A stretch of 64,000 nucleotides of DNA from Betaproteobacteria bacterium (lineage in GTDB: Bacteria; Pseudomonadota; Gammaproteobacteria; Burkholderiales; JACQAP01). Below, in pieces: positions 38,215-49,037 of this stretch. Made by a program: the position numbers and the translations under genes. The stretch spans positions 62,001 through 126,000 of the forward strand of contig JACQAP010000014.1 in assembly GCA_016194905.1 (NCBI GenBank). Direction: 5' to 3'. The notes beneath the pieces were generated by a model. The model did no database searches. It worked only from the letters and a program-made list of their open reading frames with translations, and had not been told where the DNA came from. Within the stretch, counting starts at the first letter, position 1, and each line of letters begins with the position of its first letter.

Positions 38215-38847
38215 TCAGACCAGCTTCGGGAACAACTCGATCATTCCGCGGTAAATATACTCGACCCCGATGGCGGCGATGATCAGCCCCATGACACGGG
38301 TAATGATATTCATGCCGGTCTTGCCCAGTCGCTCGGAAATACGAGTGGCCGCCGCAAATGTCGCCCACACCGTGATCGCTATAAGTGCCGCGGGAATCAG
38401 CAGGGTGAAATGGCCGAAAAAGCCTTCCGAATGATGCGTGGCGATGATCATCGTGCTGATCGCGCCGGGACCGGCGAGCAGCGGAATGCCGAGCGGCACC
38501 ACGGCTACCGCATCTTTTTCGGACGCTTCCTCGGCTTCATCGGGGGTCTGGCGGATGCCGCTTTCACGGGCCTGCAGCATCGATATTGCCATGAGCAGAA
38601 GCAGAATTCCGCCTGCAATCAGGAAGGAGGGGATGCTGATGCCGAAGAAACGCAGCACCTGCGTACCGATCAGCGCCGCGACTCCGAGCACGCAGAAGAC
38701 AGTGATTGCGACAACCTGTGTAACACGTCGCCGCTCGGCCTGCGTGTAGCCGGTGGTGGTGCTGAGGAAGACGGGAATGCTGGCAACGGGATCGACAATC
38801 GCCAGCAGCGCGACGGTCAGTTTGATGAGGTCGGTCCACTCGCCCAT
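38215..38847 (-). CDS. MarC-family integral membrane protein
   Basis: A 210-residue protein with six predicted membrane helices. The N-terminus GEWTDLIKLTVALLAIVDPVASIPVFL and the central VPLGIPLLAGPGAISTMI are MarC/UPF0056 signatures. Despite the name, no link to multiple antibiotic resistance has been proved for the family. The start is the ATG at 38847, preceded by AGAGGG; an upstream TTG frame is less likely. It stops 8 bp before the nudJ start. Confidence 0.92.
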   Translation of the reverse strand: MGEWTDLIKLTVALLAIVDPVASIPVFLSTTTGYTQAERRRVTQVVAITVFCVLGVAALIGTQVLRFFGISIPSFLIAGGILLLLMAISMLQARESGIRQTPDEAEEASEKDAVAVVPLGIPLLAGPGAISTMIIATHHSEGFFGHFTLLIPAALIAITVWATFAAATRISERLGKTGMNIITRVMGLIIAAIGVEYIYRGMIELFPKLV

Positions 38848-39150
38848 GGCGTACGCCCTCTTGATTTGCAATTCTTGGATGGACGGGCTATCTTCGCGCC
38901 GGACTGGGCCAATGCCGAATTCGGGGCGGTAGGCGCCACGCCGGCGGATGCGGAAAAGGAAACCGCGGCGGGCAGGATGAGCGCAGTGAGTTTTTTTATA
39001 GCAGGTTCCGTTATTTCTGGATCAGGAAAAAAATATGCCGAACCGGAGCGTTTCACCAGTCCGAAAAGCGCTCGCAAGAATAAGGAGTTTTGCCGGGGGC
39101 GTCAAACCACCGGGATGAAGGGAACTTATAGAGTGCCTCAGGCCGCGCTC
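38848..39150. other. Gene-free stretch with a signal-peptide-like remnant
   Basis: No intact gene is seen. On the minus strand, from about 38999 down to 38942, a frame reads KKLTALILPAAVSFSASA, which looks like a Sec signal peptide. It is preceded by ATA instead of a start codon, and the frame then drifts without a recognisable mature domain. It may be a dead small secreted gene or chance. Confidence 0.3.
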
Positions 39151-39185
39151 AAAAAAACAAGGCAGGGAATAATTCCCTGCCTTGT
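39151..39185 (-). terminator. Rho-independent terminator of the Lys/Ala-rich gene
   Basis: A 13-bp perfect stem, ACAAGGCAGGGAA (39157-39169) with its complement (39173-39185), over a 3-nt loop. On the minus strand it runs into seven T (39157-39151). It lies 21 bp beyond the stop codon of the small gene. Confidence 0.9.
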
Positions 39186-39205
39186 CGTTTGCAGCGGCGT
39201 GAAAC

Positions 39206-39382
39206 TTACTGCTTTGCCGGAGCAGCGGCTGCCGGAGCAGCGGTTTCTTCCTTCTTGGCCTTCTTGTGCTTCTTCGCGGACTTGGCGGGCTTGTCGGCCG
39301 GCTTGGCTTCGTCAGCGGCAACGGCCGAGAACGTAACAGCGGCAAACAGGGCGGCGATCAGGGCGGCAATAATCTTCTTCAT
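39206..39382 (-). CDS. Small secreted Lys/Ala-rich protein
   Basis: A 58-residue protein. A clear signal peptide (MKKIIAALIAALFAAVTFSAVA) is followed by a very basic, low-complexity tail of Lys, Ala, Pro and Glu, including KSAKKHKKAKKEE. The mature peptide of about 36 residues has no hydrophobic core and is probably disordered. Similar acid-shock-like small proteins are common in Betaproteobacteria, but no function is established. The gene has a GGAG ribosome binding site and a strong terminator, which argues that it is expressed. A longer start at 39421 would bury the signal peptide. Confidence 0.75.
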   Translation of the reverse strand: MKKIIAALIAALFAAVTFSAVAADEAKPADKPAKSAKKHKKAKKEETAAPAAAAPAKQ

Positions 39383-39493
39383 GCTGGTCTTCTCCATTGA
39401 TAAGTTCTTCAGGGATGACACTATCTAGGTGTCACGGCCCTTAACGCCCGCCGGCATGGCCGGTTGACATATTTTGTTACAAGTTGGTTGTTC

Positions 39494-40054
39494 TTACCAA
39501 AGCTTCCTCTCCTCGGAAGGGAAAAGGCGATATTCGCCGGAACCGAGTCCTGCCAGGGTCCAATGACCGATCCGGTGCCTGATCAGGCGCAAAGTGGGAA
39601 ATCCTGCTGCTGCGGTCATGCGCCTAACCTGGCGGTTCTTGCCTTCGCTGATCTCGATTTCGAGCCAGCTGGTCGGAATGCTTTGGCGAAACCGAATGGG
39701 CGGGCTGCGTTCCCATAAACCGGCCGGTTCGGCGATCGGATTGACCGTTGCCGGTGCGCTGACGAAATTTCCCAAGTCTACCCCGGTCCGTAATCGCATC
39801 AGTGCCGCTTCGTCCGGAATGTTTTCCACTTGTACCCAGTAGGTCTTGGGCCACTTCTTCGCAGGATGGCTGATGGTGTGCTGCAAGGCGCCATCGTCGG
39901 TCAGGATCAGCAGTCCTTCGCTGTCCGTATCAAGCCGGCCGGCGGGATAGATGCCCGTGATCGGCACGAAGTCTTTCAGCGTCAGCTTGCCCGCTAACGG
40001 ACTGAACTGACAGATTACACCGTAGGGTTTGTTGAAAAGGACGACCCGTGGCAT
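39494..40054 (-). CDS. rluE: 23S rRNA pseudouridine synthase RluE
   Basis: A 186-residue RsuA/RluE-family pseudouridine synthase without an S4 domain, as for RluE, which modifies U2457 of 23S rRNA in E. coli. The catalytic motif is GRLDTDSEGLLILTDDG with the essential Asp; NKPYGVICQFSP at the N-terminus and ISEGKNRQVRRM near the C-terminus are typical. It is alone between the small secreted gene and aceB. Confidence 0.92.
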   Translation of the reverse strand: MPRVVLFNKPYGVICQFSPLAGKLTLKDFVPITGIYPAGRLDTDSEGLLILTDDGALQHTISHPAKKWPKTYWVQVENIPDEAALMRLRTGVDLGNFVSAPATVNPIAEPAGLWERSPPIRFRQSIPTSWLEIEISEGKNRQVRRMTAAAGFPTLRLIRHRIGHWTLAGLGSGEYRLFPSEERKLW

Positions 40055-40100
40055 GTCTTAAGGCCGGGCCACCCACCCCGTGCGGCGACCCGAATGGAGG

Positions 40101-41717
40101 TCAACGGTGTTCGTGCGCGGTGACGTATTCGTACGCGGGCAGGGTGAGGAACTCGACGAAATCCTCAGCGAGCGTTAGTTCCTCGAACATTTTGGCGCCT
40201 TCTTCGTATTTGCCCGCTGCATAACCCTTGTCGCCCAGCATCTCCCGGACTTTGGCCAGTTCCTGCGGCACGAGCTGACGGAACAATTCCTTGCTGACCT
40301 TGCGGCCGTCGTCGAGAACGCCATGCTGGCTGCGGACCCAGTGCCAGATTTGGGCCCGGGAAATCTCCGCAGTTGCGGCATCCTCCATGAGATTGAAGAT
40401 CGGCACGCAGCCGGTGCCGGCGAGCCAGGCGCCAAGGTACTGAATGCCGATGTTGATGTTGATGCGCAGGCCCTGTTCGGTGATCGGGCCTTTCGGCTGG
40501 AAATTGATCAGGTCTTTTGCCGCGACGTTGACGTCATTGCGCTTTTTATGGATCTGGTTGGGCGTATTCATCGCCTTGTCGAATGCCTCCTTTGCTACTG
40601 CGACCAACCCGGGGTGCGCGACCCATGTGCCGTCATGGCCATCGGTTGCCTCGCGGTCTTTGTCCGCACGCACCTTGGCAAGCGCGGCCTCATTGGCCGC
40701 GGAGTCGTTCTTGATCGGGATCTGCGCGGCCATGCCACCCATCGCAAAGGCGCCGCGCTTGTGACAGGTCTTGATCAGCAACAGCGAATAGGCGCGCATG
40801 AACGGGCTGGTCATGGTCACGAGGCTGCGGTCGGCGAGGATGAAATCCTTCTGGTTCCGGAATTTCTTGATGCAGCTGAAGATGTAATCCCAGCGGCCGC
40901 AATTGAGGCCGGCCGAATGCTCGCGTAGTTCGAAAAGGATTTCCTCCATTTCGAAGGCTGCGAGAATGGTCTCGATCAGGACGGTGGCCTTGACGGTGCC
41001 TTGCGGTGTGCCCAATTCCTTTTGCGCGAATACGAACACCTCGTTCCACAACCGCGCCTCGAGATGGGATTCCATCTTCGGCAGATAGAGGTAGATACCC
41101 GATTTCTTTTTCATGCGCGGCCTGGCGTTGTGGAAGAAATACAGCCCGAAGTCGAACAGCGAGCCCGACATCGGCTGGCCGTCTATTACGATGTGTTTTT
41201 CGTTCAGATGCCAGCCGCGAGGGCGCACCAGCAGCGTCGCCGGCTTCTCGGCTAGTTTGTACTGTTTGCCCTCGGCACTGGTGAACGAAATGGTGCCGGC
41301 GACCGCATCGCGCATGTTGATCTGGCCTTGAACCTGGTTGTCCCAGGTCGGCGTCGACGAATCCTCGAAGTCCGCCATGAACATGTTGGCACCGGAATTG
41401 AGCGCGTTGATCACCATCTTGCGGTCGGTCGGTCCGGTAATTTCCACGCGACGGTCCTGCAAGTCCTTCGGTACTGCGGCGACCTCCCATGCAGCATCGC
41501 GAATCGGTTTGGTTTCGGCGAGAAAATCCGGCAGCTTGCCGGAGTCGATTTCCTTTTGTCTCTGGACGCGGCGGGCAAGCAATTCGACTCGGCGTGCATT
41601 GAAGCTGCGATGCAGCTTGGCCAGAAAGCTGAGCGCGCCGCCGGTGAGTATCTGCGCATACTCGGGGGAGACACTGCCGAGCACTTGCATGCCGGCGGGA
41701 ACATTCGGCTGAGTCAC
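40101..41717 (-). CDS. aceB: Malate synthase A
   Basis: A 538-residue cytosolic enzyme that condenses glyoxylate and acetyl-CoA to malate in the glyoxylate shunt. Family features are the [12 protein letters not shown] magnesium site, [11 protein letters not shown], the [15 protein letters not shown] region and [13 protein letters not shown]. The chosen start is GTG at 41717 after GGAG; the longer frame upstream has no ribosome binding site and crosses the promoter region. aceA lies 120 bp upstream on the same strand. Confidence 0.95.
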   Translation of the reverse strand: MTQPNVPAGMQVLGSVSPEYAQILTGGALSFLAKLHRSFNARRVELLARRVQRQKEIDSGKLPDFLAETKPIRDAAWEVAAVPKDLQDRRVEITGPTDRKMVINALNSGANMFMADFEDSSTPTWDNQVQGQINMRDAVAGTISFTSAEGKQYKLAEKPATLLVRPRGWHLNEKHIVIDGQPMSGSLFDFGLYFFHNARPRMKKKSGIYLYLPKMESHLEARLWNEVFVFAQKELGTPQGTVKATVLIETILAAFEMEEILFELREHSAGLNCGRWDYIFSCIKKFRNQKDFILADRSLVTMTSPFMRAYSLLLIKTCHKRGAFAMGGMAAQIPIKNDSAANEAALAKVRADKDREATDGHDGTWVAHPGLVAVAKEAFDKAMNTPNQIHKKRNDVNVAAKDLINFQPKGPITEQGLRININIGIQYLGAWLAGTGCVPIFNLMEDAATAEISRAQIWHWVRSQHGVLDDGRKVSKELFRQLVPQELAKVREMLGDKGYAAGKYEEGAKMFEELTLAEDFVEFLTLPAYEYVTAHEHR

Positions 41718-41745
41718 GTTGAGGCTCCGGATTGAAATTTCATAT

Positions 41746-41761
41746 TGTGAAAAATGATTTC
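41746..41761. promoter_or_regulatory. Shared ace motif, aceB copy
   Basis: TGTGAAAAATGATTTC lies 29-44 bp upstream of the aceB start codon. A near-identical 16-mer (two differences) is found upstream of aceA at 43466-43481 in the same orientation. It is a candidate common operator. Confidence 0.4.
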
Positions 41762-41840
41762 GCCAAATGATAAATAAGAAACGCCACGGGAACAAGCAAA
41801 GCCTGCTACACCGCGGCGGTAAGAAAACTGTGGAACAGGG

Positions 41841-43118
<1,278 letters not shown>

Positions 43119-43668
43119 GATGGTCTCCTGTCGGCTAGTTCAAGCGTTTTTTTACGGACGGCGCGGAGACATCGGCTCACCGAATCAGGCCGTCGATGCG
43201 GAATTCCGCAGCGGTTCTGATCCACTTGCCGAGTGCTTGCGGCGCTTTATATCCACGTGAAGGCCAGAGATCGGATCTGGCGGAATCATTGAAGATGCTG
43301 CGTGTAGTGGCATCTTGTATCGACGTTACGTGCGGGTTTGTATGACGCAACGGTGGTGGACAAACGTTACATCAAATTTTTTACGCATCGCAACAATCGC
43401 AAGCCGTCTTAAGTAGTACTTGATAATCAAATAATAAGAAATTCTATATGTGCGAAATTTTGCAATGCGAAAAATGGTTTCAGAATTGTCAGACGCAGTC
43501 TTAATCTGCGCAATGGCGTGCTGCGGTGTGCAGAATACGTTCAAGCTGAAGGTCGAAATCCGTGGTTTTTGTGTCGCGGCCAATCGTTGCTTTACAATTG
43601 CCGCTCTCAGGCAGGCCACATAAGCGCTTGCAATTCAGTTACATCCACCCATCGAGGCAGACTATTCC
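43119..43668. promoter_or_regulatory. Divergent control region of aceA and icd
   Basis: A 550-bp gene-free region. The ORFs in it lack ribosome binding sites and family similarity. It is AT-richer than its surroundings between 43370 and 43460. It holds the second copy of the ace motif, TGCGAAAAATGGTTTC (43466-43481), preceded by another TGCGAAA (43451-43457). A possible icd promoter is TTGTGT (43567-43572) and TACAAT (43591-43596) with 18 bp between. Branch-point control of isocitrate could be exerted here. Confidence 0.4.
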
Positions 43669-44913
43669 ATGTATCAGCACATCAAAGTGCCGTCCACCGG
43701 CGAAAAAATCACCGTCAACAAGGATTTCTCGTTGAGCGTACCGGCCAACCCGATCATCCCTTTCATCGAAGGGGACGGAACCGGCGTGGACATCACGCCG
43801 GTCATGCGCAAGGTGGTGGATGCAGCCGTAAACGCTGCCTATGAGACGAAGCGCAAGATCGTATGGATGGAAATGTTTGCAGGTGAAAAATCCTGCAAAG
43901 TCTACGGCGAAAACGTCTGGCTGCCGGAAGAGACCCTCCAGGCCAGCAGGGAATTCGTGGTATCGATCAAGGGCCCGCTCACCACTCCGGTTGGCGGCGG
44001 CATTCGCTCGATCAACGTTGCCTTACGCCAGGAGCTTGACCTCTATGTCTGTCTGCGTCCGGTGCGTTATTTCAAGGGTGTGCCCAGCCCGCTCAAGCAA
44101 CCCGAGAAAACCGACATGGTGATTTTCCGCGAAAACTCCGAGGACATCTACGCTGGTATCGAGTGGGCGGCGGAGTCCGACAGCGCGCGCAAGCTGATCG
44201 ATTTCCTGATCAAGGAAATGGGGGTCAAGAAAATCCGCTTTCCGCAGACATCCGGGATCGGCATCAAGCCGGTGTCGCGCGAGGGAACCGAACGCCTGGT
44301 CCGCAAGGCGATTCAGTACGCGATCGATAACAAGCGCCGGTCCGTGACTCTGGTGCACAAAGGCAACATCATGAAATTCACCGAAGGCGGCTTCCGTGAT
44401 TGGGGCTACGCGCTTGCCAAGCGCGAATTCGGTGCACAACTCGTGGACGGCGGTCCATGGATGAAACTGCCCGGCGGAATCATCATCAAAGATGTGATTG
44501 CAGACGCTTTCCTGCAGCAGATCCTGCTGCGTCCGGACGAGTACGACGTCATCGCAACGCTTAATCTGAATGGCGACTACATTTCCGACGCGCTGGCTGC
44601 CCAGGTTGGCGGCATAGGTATTGCTCCTGGCGCGAATACCAGCGATTCAGTCGCGATGTTCGAAGCGACCCATGGCACGGCGCCAAAATACGCGGGCAAG
44701 GACTACGTCAATCCGGGCTCGCTGATTCTCTCGGCGGAAATGATGCTGCGCCACATGGGTTGGGTGGAAGCGTCGGACCTGATCGTCAAATCGATGGAGG
44801 CGGCGATCAACGACAAGGTGGTCACTTATGACTTTGCGCGACTGATGACCGGGGCAACACAAGTGTCCTGCTCCGGATTCGGGAACGCAATGATCGAACG
44901 CATGCGGGGCTGA
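43669..44913 (+). CDS. icd: NADP-dependent isocitrate dehydrogenase
   Basis: A 414-residue TCA-cycle enzyme of the E. coli type. It has [12 protein letters not shown] at the N-terminus and the substrate-binding [13 protein letters not shown], whose Ser is the residue AceK phosphorylates in enterobacteria. Also present are [14 protein letters not shown] and the magnesium-binding NGDYISDA. The NADP-determining [11 protein letters not shown] and following residues fit NADP use. No aceK gene is visible, so control may be transcriptional or encoded elsewhere. Confidence 0.96.
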   Translation: MYQHIKVPSTGEKITVNKDFSLSVPANPIIPFIEGDGTGVDITPVMRKVVDAAVNAAYETKRKIVWMEMFAGEKSCKVYGENVWLPEETLQASREFVVSIKGPLTTPVGGGIRSINVALRQELDLYVCLRPVRYFKGVPSPLKQPEKTDMVIFRENSEDIYAGIEWAAESDSARKLIDFLIKEMGVKKIRFPQTSGIGIKPVSREGTERLVRKAIQYAIDNKRRSVTLVHKGNIMKFTEGGFRDWGYALAKREFGAQLVDGGPWMKLPGGIIIKDVIADAFLQQILLRPDEYDVIATLNLNGDYISDALAAQVGGIGIAPGANTSDSVAMFEATHGTAPKYAGKDYVNPGSLILSAEMMLRHMGWVEASDLIVKSMEAAINDKVVTYDFARLMTGATQVSCSGFGNAMIERMRG

Positions 44914-44923
44914 ACGCTGCGCC

Positions 44924-44957
44924 AAAAACAAAAAGCCCGCGACGGGGTCGCGGGCTT
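44924..44957 (-). terminator. Bidirectional hairpin between icd and csp
   Basis: AAGCCCGCGAC (44933-44943) pairs with GTCGCGGGCTT (44947-44957) over a GGG loop. Read on the minus strand it ends in TTTTTGTTTTT, a good terminator for the cold-shock gene; on the plus strand it can end icd with a weaker tail. Confidence 0.85.
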
Positions 44958-45001
44958 CGAATATTCTGAAACTCCATGCGGATCTTGATCCGCTCCGGGT
45001 A

Positions 45002-45205
45002 TCAGGCGGCCTGTATGTTGGAGGCTTGCTTGCCCTTGGGACCCTGGGTGACCTCGAAACTCACCTTCTGGCCTTCCTTCAGCGTCTTGAAACCGTTCAT
45101 CTGAATTGCCGAAAAATGCGCAAACAGATCTTCGCTGCCGTCATCGGGCGTGATGAAACCGTAGCCCTTTGCATCGTTGAACCACTTAACCGTACCGATT
45201 GCCAT
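45002..45205 (-). CDS. Cold-shock domain protein
   Basis: A 67-residue CspA-family nucleic-acid chaperone. RNP1 (KGYGFITPD) and RNP2 (DLFAHFSAI) are intact, with the KWFND start typical of the family. It binds single-stranded RNA/DNA in the cytoplasm and melts mRNA structure. A second, nearly identical copy begins at 63855. It is divergent from clpS with about 290 bp between, which probably holds both leaders. Confidence 0.95.
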   Translation of the reverse strand: MAIGTVKWFNDAKGYGFITPDDGSEDLFAHFSAIQMNGFKTLKEGQKVSFEVTQGPKGKQASNIQAA

Positions 45206-45495
45206 ACATCCCTTCCCCTGGAGAAAAACGCGGGCCGGAAACCCGCCGATCGTTTGAGTTTCAAGTCCGCGTTATCGGCAAAACCGGTACTGCAGTATGC
45301 TTGAAGCCAAACACCAATTCGCTTTGTAGGTTATTTATTTTGGGAAGTCAAGTGGGTAAAACGCGCGCAAGCAATTGTTGCAATGCAGTTTTAAGCGCTT
45401 CGCCGGATCCGGGCAGGCACGAATTCTGCACTTGTATTTTCCCCGGTTATCCGCAAAATTAGACCTAAGTGAAAGCAGTGAAGCGAGACGAAGGC

Positions 45496-45804
45496 ATGGC
45501 AACGGGAAATCGTGACAGCACGCTCCTAGAAGCCGAAAAAAGCAAGGTCAAACAGCCTCCGCTGTTCAAGGTCCTGCTACTGAACGACGATTACACACCC
45601 ATGGACTTTGTCGTCGCGGTTCTGCAGACTTTCTTTTCGATGACCAGGGAGCAGGCGACCCAGATAATGCTCAAAGTTCACAGGGAAGGCATGGGGGTCT
45701 GCGGCGTGTATCCTAGAGACGTTGCGGCGACCAAGGTGGAACAGGTCATTGCGTTTTCGAAACAGCATCAACATCCGCTTCAATGCGTGATGGAGGAAAT
45801 ATGA
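45496..45804 (+). CDS. clpS: ClpS adaptor
   Basis: A 102-residue adaptor that delivers N-degron substrates to ClpAP. The binding-pocket motif [14 protein letters not shown] and the [21 protein letters not shown] stretch are intact. A GTG at 45469 would add nine residues; the ATG at 45496 gives the normal N-terminus. The stop overlaps the clpA ATG (ATGA), indicating coupled translation. Confidence 0.95.
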   Translation: MATGNRDSTLLEAEKSKVKQPPLFKVLLLNDDYTPMDFVVAVLQTFFSMTREQATQIMLKVHREGMGVCGVYPRDVAATKVEQVIAFSKQHQHPLQCVMEEI

Positions 45805-48083
45805 TTGCGCAGGAGCTAGAAGTCAGTTTGCACATGGCGTTCATGGAAGCCCGGCAGAAGCGCCACGAGTTCATTACCGTGGAGCACTTGCTGCTCGCCA
45901 TGCTGGACAATCCGTCTGCCGCGGAAGTCCTGCGCGCCTGTGCGGCCAACGTCGAGGAACTGCGCAAACTCCTGACTGATTTCATCAATGAACATACCCC
46001 GGTGGTGAGCGGCGAGGATGTCGATACCCAGCCGACGCTCGGATTCCAGCGCGTGATCCAGCGCGCGATCCTGCATGTGCAGTCGTCCGGCAAGAAGGAA
46101 GTGACCGGCGCCAATGTCCTGGTGGCCATTTTCGGCGAGAAAGATTCCCACGCCGTGTATTTCCTGCACCAGAAGGGGGTTACACGTCTCGATGTAGTGA
46201 ATTTCATTTCGCACGGCATCACCAAGGTTCCGCAGACGACACCCGCCAAAACGCAGCCGGAAAGTGAGGCGGATTCTGATCAGGAACAGAATTCCGGCGG
46301 CGCGCTGGAAAGCTACACGCTGAACCTGAACGCGCTCGCCATTTCCGGCAAGATCGATCCGTTGATCGGGCGCGAGCGCGAACTCGAGCGCGTCATTCAA
46401 ACACTGTGCCGCCGGCGCAAGAACAACCCGCTGCTGGTGGGCGAGGCCGGTGTGGGCAAGACCGCAATCGCCGAAGGATTGGCACGCCGGATCATCGAAG
46501 GCGCCGTGCCGGAAATTCTGGCCCGTTGCCAGGTTTACGCGCTGGACATGGGCTCGCTGCTGGCGGGAACAAAATATCGTGGCGATTTCGAGCAGCGCCT
46601 GAAAGCGGTGCTCAAGCAACTCACCGACAATCCGAATGCAATCCTGTTCATCGATGAAATCCATACACTGATCGGTGCGGGTGCTGCCTCGGGCGGGACG
46701 CTCGACGCCTCAAATCTGCTGAAGCCCGCGCTTTCCTCGGGCAGCCTCAAGTGCATCGGTGCGACGACCTACACCGAATACCGGGGCATTTTCGAGAAAG
46801 ATCATGCGCTGTCGCGCCGGTTTCAGAAAATCGACGTAACGGAGCCTTCAGTCGCCGAAACCGTCGAGATCCTGCGCGGATTGAAGACGAGGTTCGAAGC
46901 ACATCACGGCGTCAAATACACCGCGTCAGCCCTGACTTCCGCCGCGGAACTTTCGGCGCGTTTCATCAACGACCGCCATCTCCCCGACAAGGCGATCGAC
47001 GTGATCGACGAGGCAGGGGCGGCGCAGCGCATCCTGCCGAAATCAAAGCAGAAGCGCGTCATCAGCAAACACGAGATCGAAGAGACTATCGCCAAGATCG
47101 CGCGTGTACCTGCCCAGAGCGTTTCGTCGACTGACCGCAGCAAGCTGCAGAATCTCGATCGCGACCTGAAAGCCGTGGTGTTCGGCCAGGACCGAGCAAT
47201 CGATGCGCTGGCGGCTTCGATCAAAATGTCGCGAAGCGGGCTTGGTAATCCGCAGAAGCCGATCGGCAGTTTCCTGTTCAGCGGGCCGACCGGCGTGGGC
47301 AAGACCGAGGTGGCACGTCAGCTCGCCTATACGATGGGTGTGGAATTGATCCGCTTCGATATGTCGGAATACATGGAGCGCCATGCGGTGTCCCGGCTGA
47401 TCGGCGCGCCACCGGGTTATGTCGGGTTCGACCAGGGTGGGTTGCTGACCGAACAAATTGCGAAGCATCCGTATTCGGTGGTGCTGCTCGACGAAATCGA
47501 AAAGGCTCACCCTGACATCTTCAACATCATGCTGCAGGTGATGGACCACGGTACGCTCACCGACAACAACGGTCGCAAGGCGGATTTCCGCAATACGGTA
47601 ATCGTCATGACCACCAACGCCGGCGCCGCGGAACTGTCCAAAACCACGATGGGATTCACCCAGCAGCGCGCCGTGGGCGACGAGATGGCGGAAATCAAGC
47701 GTATGTTCACGCCGGAATTCCGCAATCGGCTCGACGCCATCATTTCCTTTGCCGCGCTTTCCCAGGAAATCATCGTGCGGGTTGTGGACAAGTTCCTGAT
47801 GCAACTCGAAGAACAGTTGCACGAAAAGAAGGTGGAGGTCGCGTTTACCGATGCGCTCAAGGCTTATCTTGCCAAGAACGGGTTTGATCCGCATATGGGA
47901 GCGCGTCCGATGGCTCGCCTGATCCAGGACACCATACGCAGCGCGCTGGCCGACGAACTGCTGTTCGGAAAGCTCGCCGGCGGCGGCAGCGTTACGGTGG
48001 ATGTCGATGCCGAAGGAAAAACGAAATTGCAGATCAACGAGGCCAAGCGCGAAACCAAGGACAAGGAAGAAAGCGTCGCCTGA
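45801..48083 (+). CDS. clpA: ATP-dependent Clp protease ATPase ClpA
   Basis: A 760-residue AAA+ unfoldase that feeds ClpP. It has an N-terminal Clp repeat domain (1-145), D1 with Walker A GEAGVGKT and Walker B ILFIDE, D2 with GPTGVGKT and [13 protein letters not shown], and the [14 protein letters not shown] pore loop. A short acidic linker ([12 protein letters not shown]) follows the N-domain. The start overlaps the clpS stop and has GGAGG upstream; an in-frame start 18 nt earlier is not needed. Confidence 0.97.
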   Translation: MIAQELEVSLHMAFMEARQKRHEFITVEHLLLAMLDNPSAAEVLRACAANVEELRKLLTDFINEHTPVVSGEDVDTQPTLGFQRVIQRAILHVQSSGKKEVTGANVLVAIFGEKDSHAVYFLHQKGVTRLDVVNFISHGITKVPQTTPAKTQPESEADSDQEQNSGGALESYTLNLNALAISGKIDPLIGRERELERVIQTLCRRRKNNPLLVGEAGVGKTAIAEGLARRIIEGAVPEILARCQVYALDMGSLLAGTKYRGDFEQRLKAVLKQLTDNPNAILFIDEIHTLIGAGAASGGTLDASNLLKPALSSGSLKCIGATTYTEYRGIFEKDHALSRRFQKIDVTEPSVAETVEILRGLKTRFEAHHGVKYTASALTSAAELSARFINDRHLPDKAIDVIDEAGAAQRILPKSKQKRVISKHEIEETIAKIARVPAQSVSSTDRSKLQNLDRDLKAVVFGQDRAIDALAASIKMSRSGLGNPQKPIGSFLFSGPTGVGKTEVARQLAYTMGVELIRFDMSEYMERHAVSRLIGAPPGYVGFDQGGLLTEQIAKHPYSVVLLDEIEKAHPDIFNIMLQVMDHGTLTDNNGRKADFRNTVIVMTTNAGAAELSKTTMGFTQQRAVGDEMAEIKRMFTPEFRNRLDAIISFAALSQEIIVRVVDKFLMQLEEQLHEKKVEVAFTDALKAYLAKNGFDPHMGARPMARLIQDTIRSALADELLFGKLAGGGSVTVDVDAEGKTKLQINEAKRETKDKEESVA

Positions 48084-48096
48084 GAATCGCGCGCAA

Positions 48097-48127
48097 AAAA
48101 AGCCGGACCCTGGTGGTCCGGCTTTTT
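48097..48127. terminator. Bidirectional terminator between clpA and sseA
   Basis: AAAAAGCCGGACC (48097-48109) pairs with GGTCCGGCTTTTT (48115-48127) over a 5-nt loop. A-run and T-run flank the stem, so it can stop transcripts from both convergent genes. Confidence 0.9.
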
Positions 48128-48147
48128 CCTTTACGGGATTGTCGGAA

Positions 48148-48987
48148 TCAGGTGGCGCGCGGTCTGGAGGGATCGGCGATCCACTCGCTCCAGGAGCCTG
48201 GATAGAGCCGCCCTCCCTTCAATCCGGCGATCTCCATCGCCAGCAGGTTGTGGCACGCTGTTACGCCCGAACCGCATTGGCTCACGATTATTTCCGGCGA
48301 TCCGTTGCCGACAAACGGCCTGAAGTCGTCGCGCAGTTGCTCCGGCGACTTGAAGAGTCCCTGCGGCGTCAGATTGTCTTTGAAAAATCGATTTAGCGCA
48401 CCGGGAATGTGACCGCCTATCGGGTCGATGGTCTCGTTCTGTCCGTGATAGCGATCATTGGCGCGCGCATCGATCATCACCATGTCCGGCGAATGCAGAT
48501 GCTCCAGCACGTATTTCGCATTCACCGGAGATTTTTGAGGTGTGCCCGTGAATCGGCTCGGCTTCGGCACGGGCACTCTGGCAGTAACCGGTTGTCCGGC
48601 GGCGAGCCATGCCTGCCAGCCGCCATCGAGCACGGCTACGCTTTGATGTCCCATCCAGCGCAGCATCCACCACAATCGCGAGCCGTACACGCCTCCGGCG
48701 TTGTCGTAGCCGATCACCTGCTTGTCGTTCGACACGCCCATGCGCGCGAGCCAGTCGGCGAACACGTTCGGATCCGGCAGCGGATGCCGTCCATTGCGCC
48801 CGGTCAGGGGCGCGGCGAGGTCGCGATCCAGGTGCGCGAACCGAGCGTTCAGAATATGGGATTGCGCATAGGCCTCGATGCCGAATTCCGGGTTGGTCAG
48901 CTCGTGACGGCAATCGAAAATCACGAATGCCGGATCATCAAGGTGCTTCGCAAGATCGACGACGGAAATCAGCGTGGTATGGCTCAT
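48148..48987 (-). CDS. sseA: 3-mercaptopyruvate sulfurtransferase
   Basis: A 279-residue two-domain rhodanese-fold enzyme. The active-site loop is CGSGVTAC, the CG[ST]GVT form that marks 3-mercaptopyruvate sulfurtransferases rather than thiosulfate rhodaneses (CRxGx[RT]). The inactive N-terminal domain has the FDCRHEL and AHLDRDLAAPL segments of the family. It transfers sulfur from 3-mercaptopyruvate to acceptors such as thiols or cyanide in the cytosol. It is convergent with clpA. Confidence 0.92.
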   Translation of the reverse strand: MSHTTLISVVDLAKHLDDPAFVIFDCRHELTNPEFGIEAYAQSHILNARFAHLDRDLAAPLTGRNGRHPLPDPNVFADWLARMGVSNDKQVIGYDNAGGVYGSRLWWMLRWMGHQSVAVLDGGWQAWLAAGQPVTARVPVPKPSRFTGTPQKSPVNAKYVLEHLHSPDMVMIDARANDRYHGQNETIDPIGGHIPGALNRFFKDNLTPQGLFKSPEQLRDDFRPFVGNGSPEIIVSQCGSGVTACHNLLAMEIAGLKGGRLYPGSWSEWIADPSRPRAT

Positions 48988-49037
48988 AAGGATATCGCAG
49001 CCATGTATTAATGACCGGGGCGAGCAGTGATCGGCAG

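Noticed and set aside
38410-39336. 308-residue plus-strand ORF opposite marC and the small secreted gene
   Set aside because: It is antisense to marC and to the small gene with its terminator; no family match.
43326-43619. 97-residue minus-strand ORF between aceA and icd
   Set aside because: No ribosome binding site, unusual composition, and it covers the likely icd promoter region.
45002-45205. Small cold-shock ORF and its copy at 63855 as signs of duplication by a mobile element
   Set aside because: Multiple csp paralogues are normal in Proteobacteria and no repeat or transposase flanks either copy.
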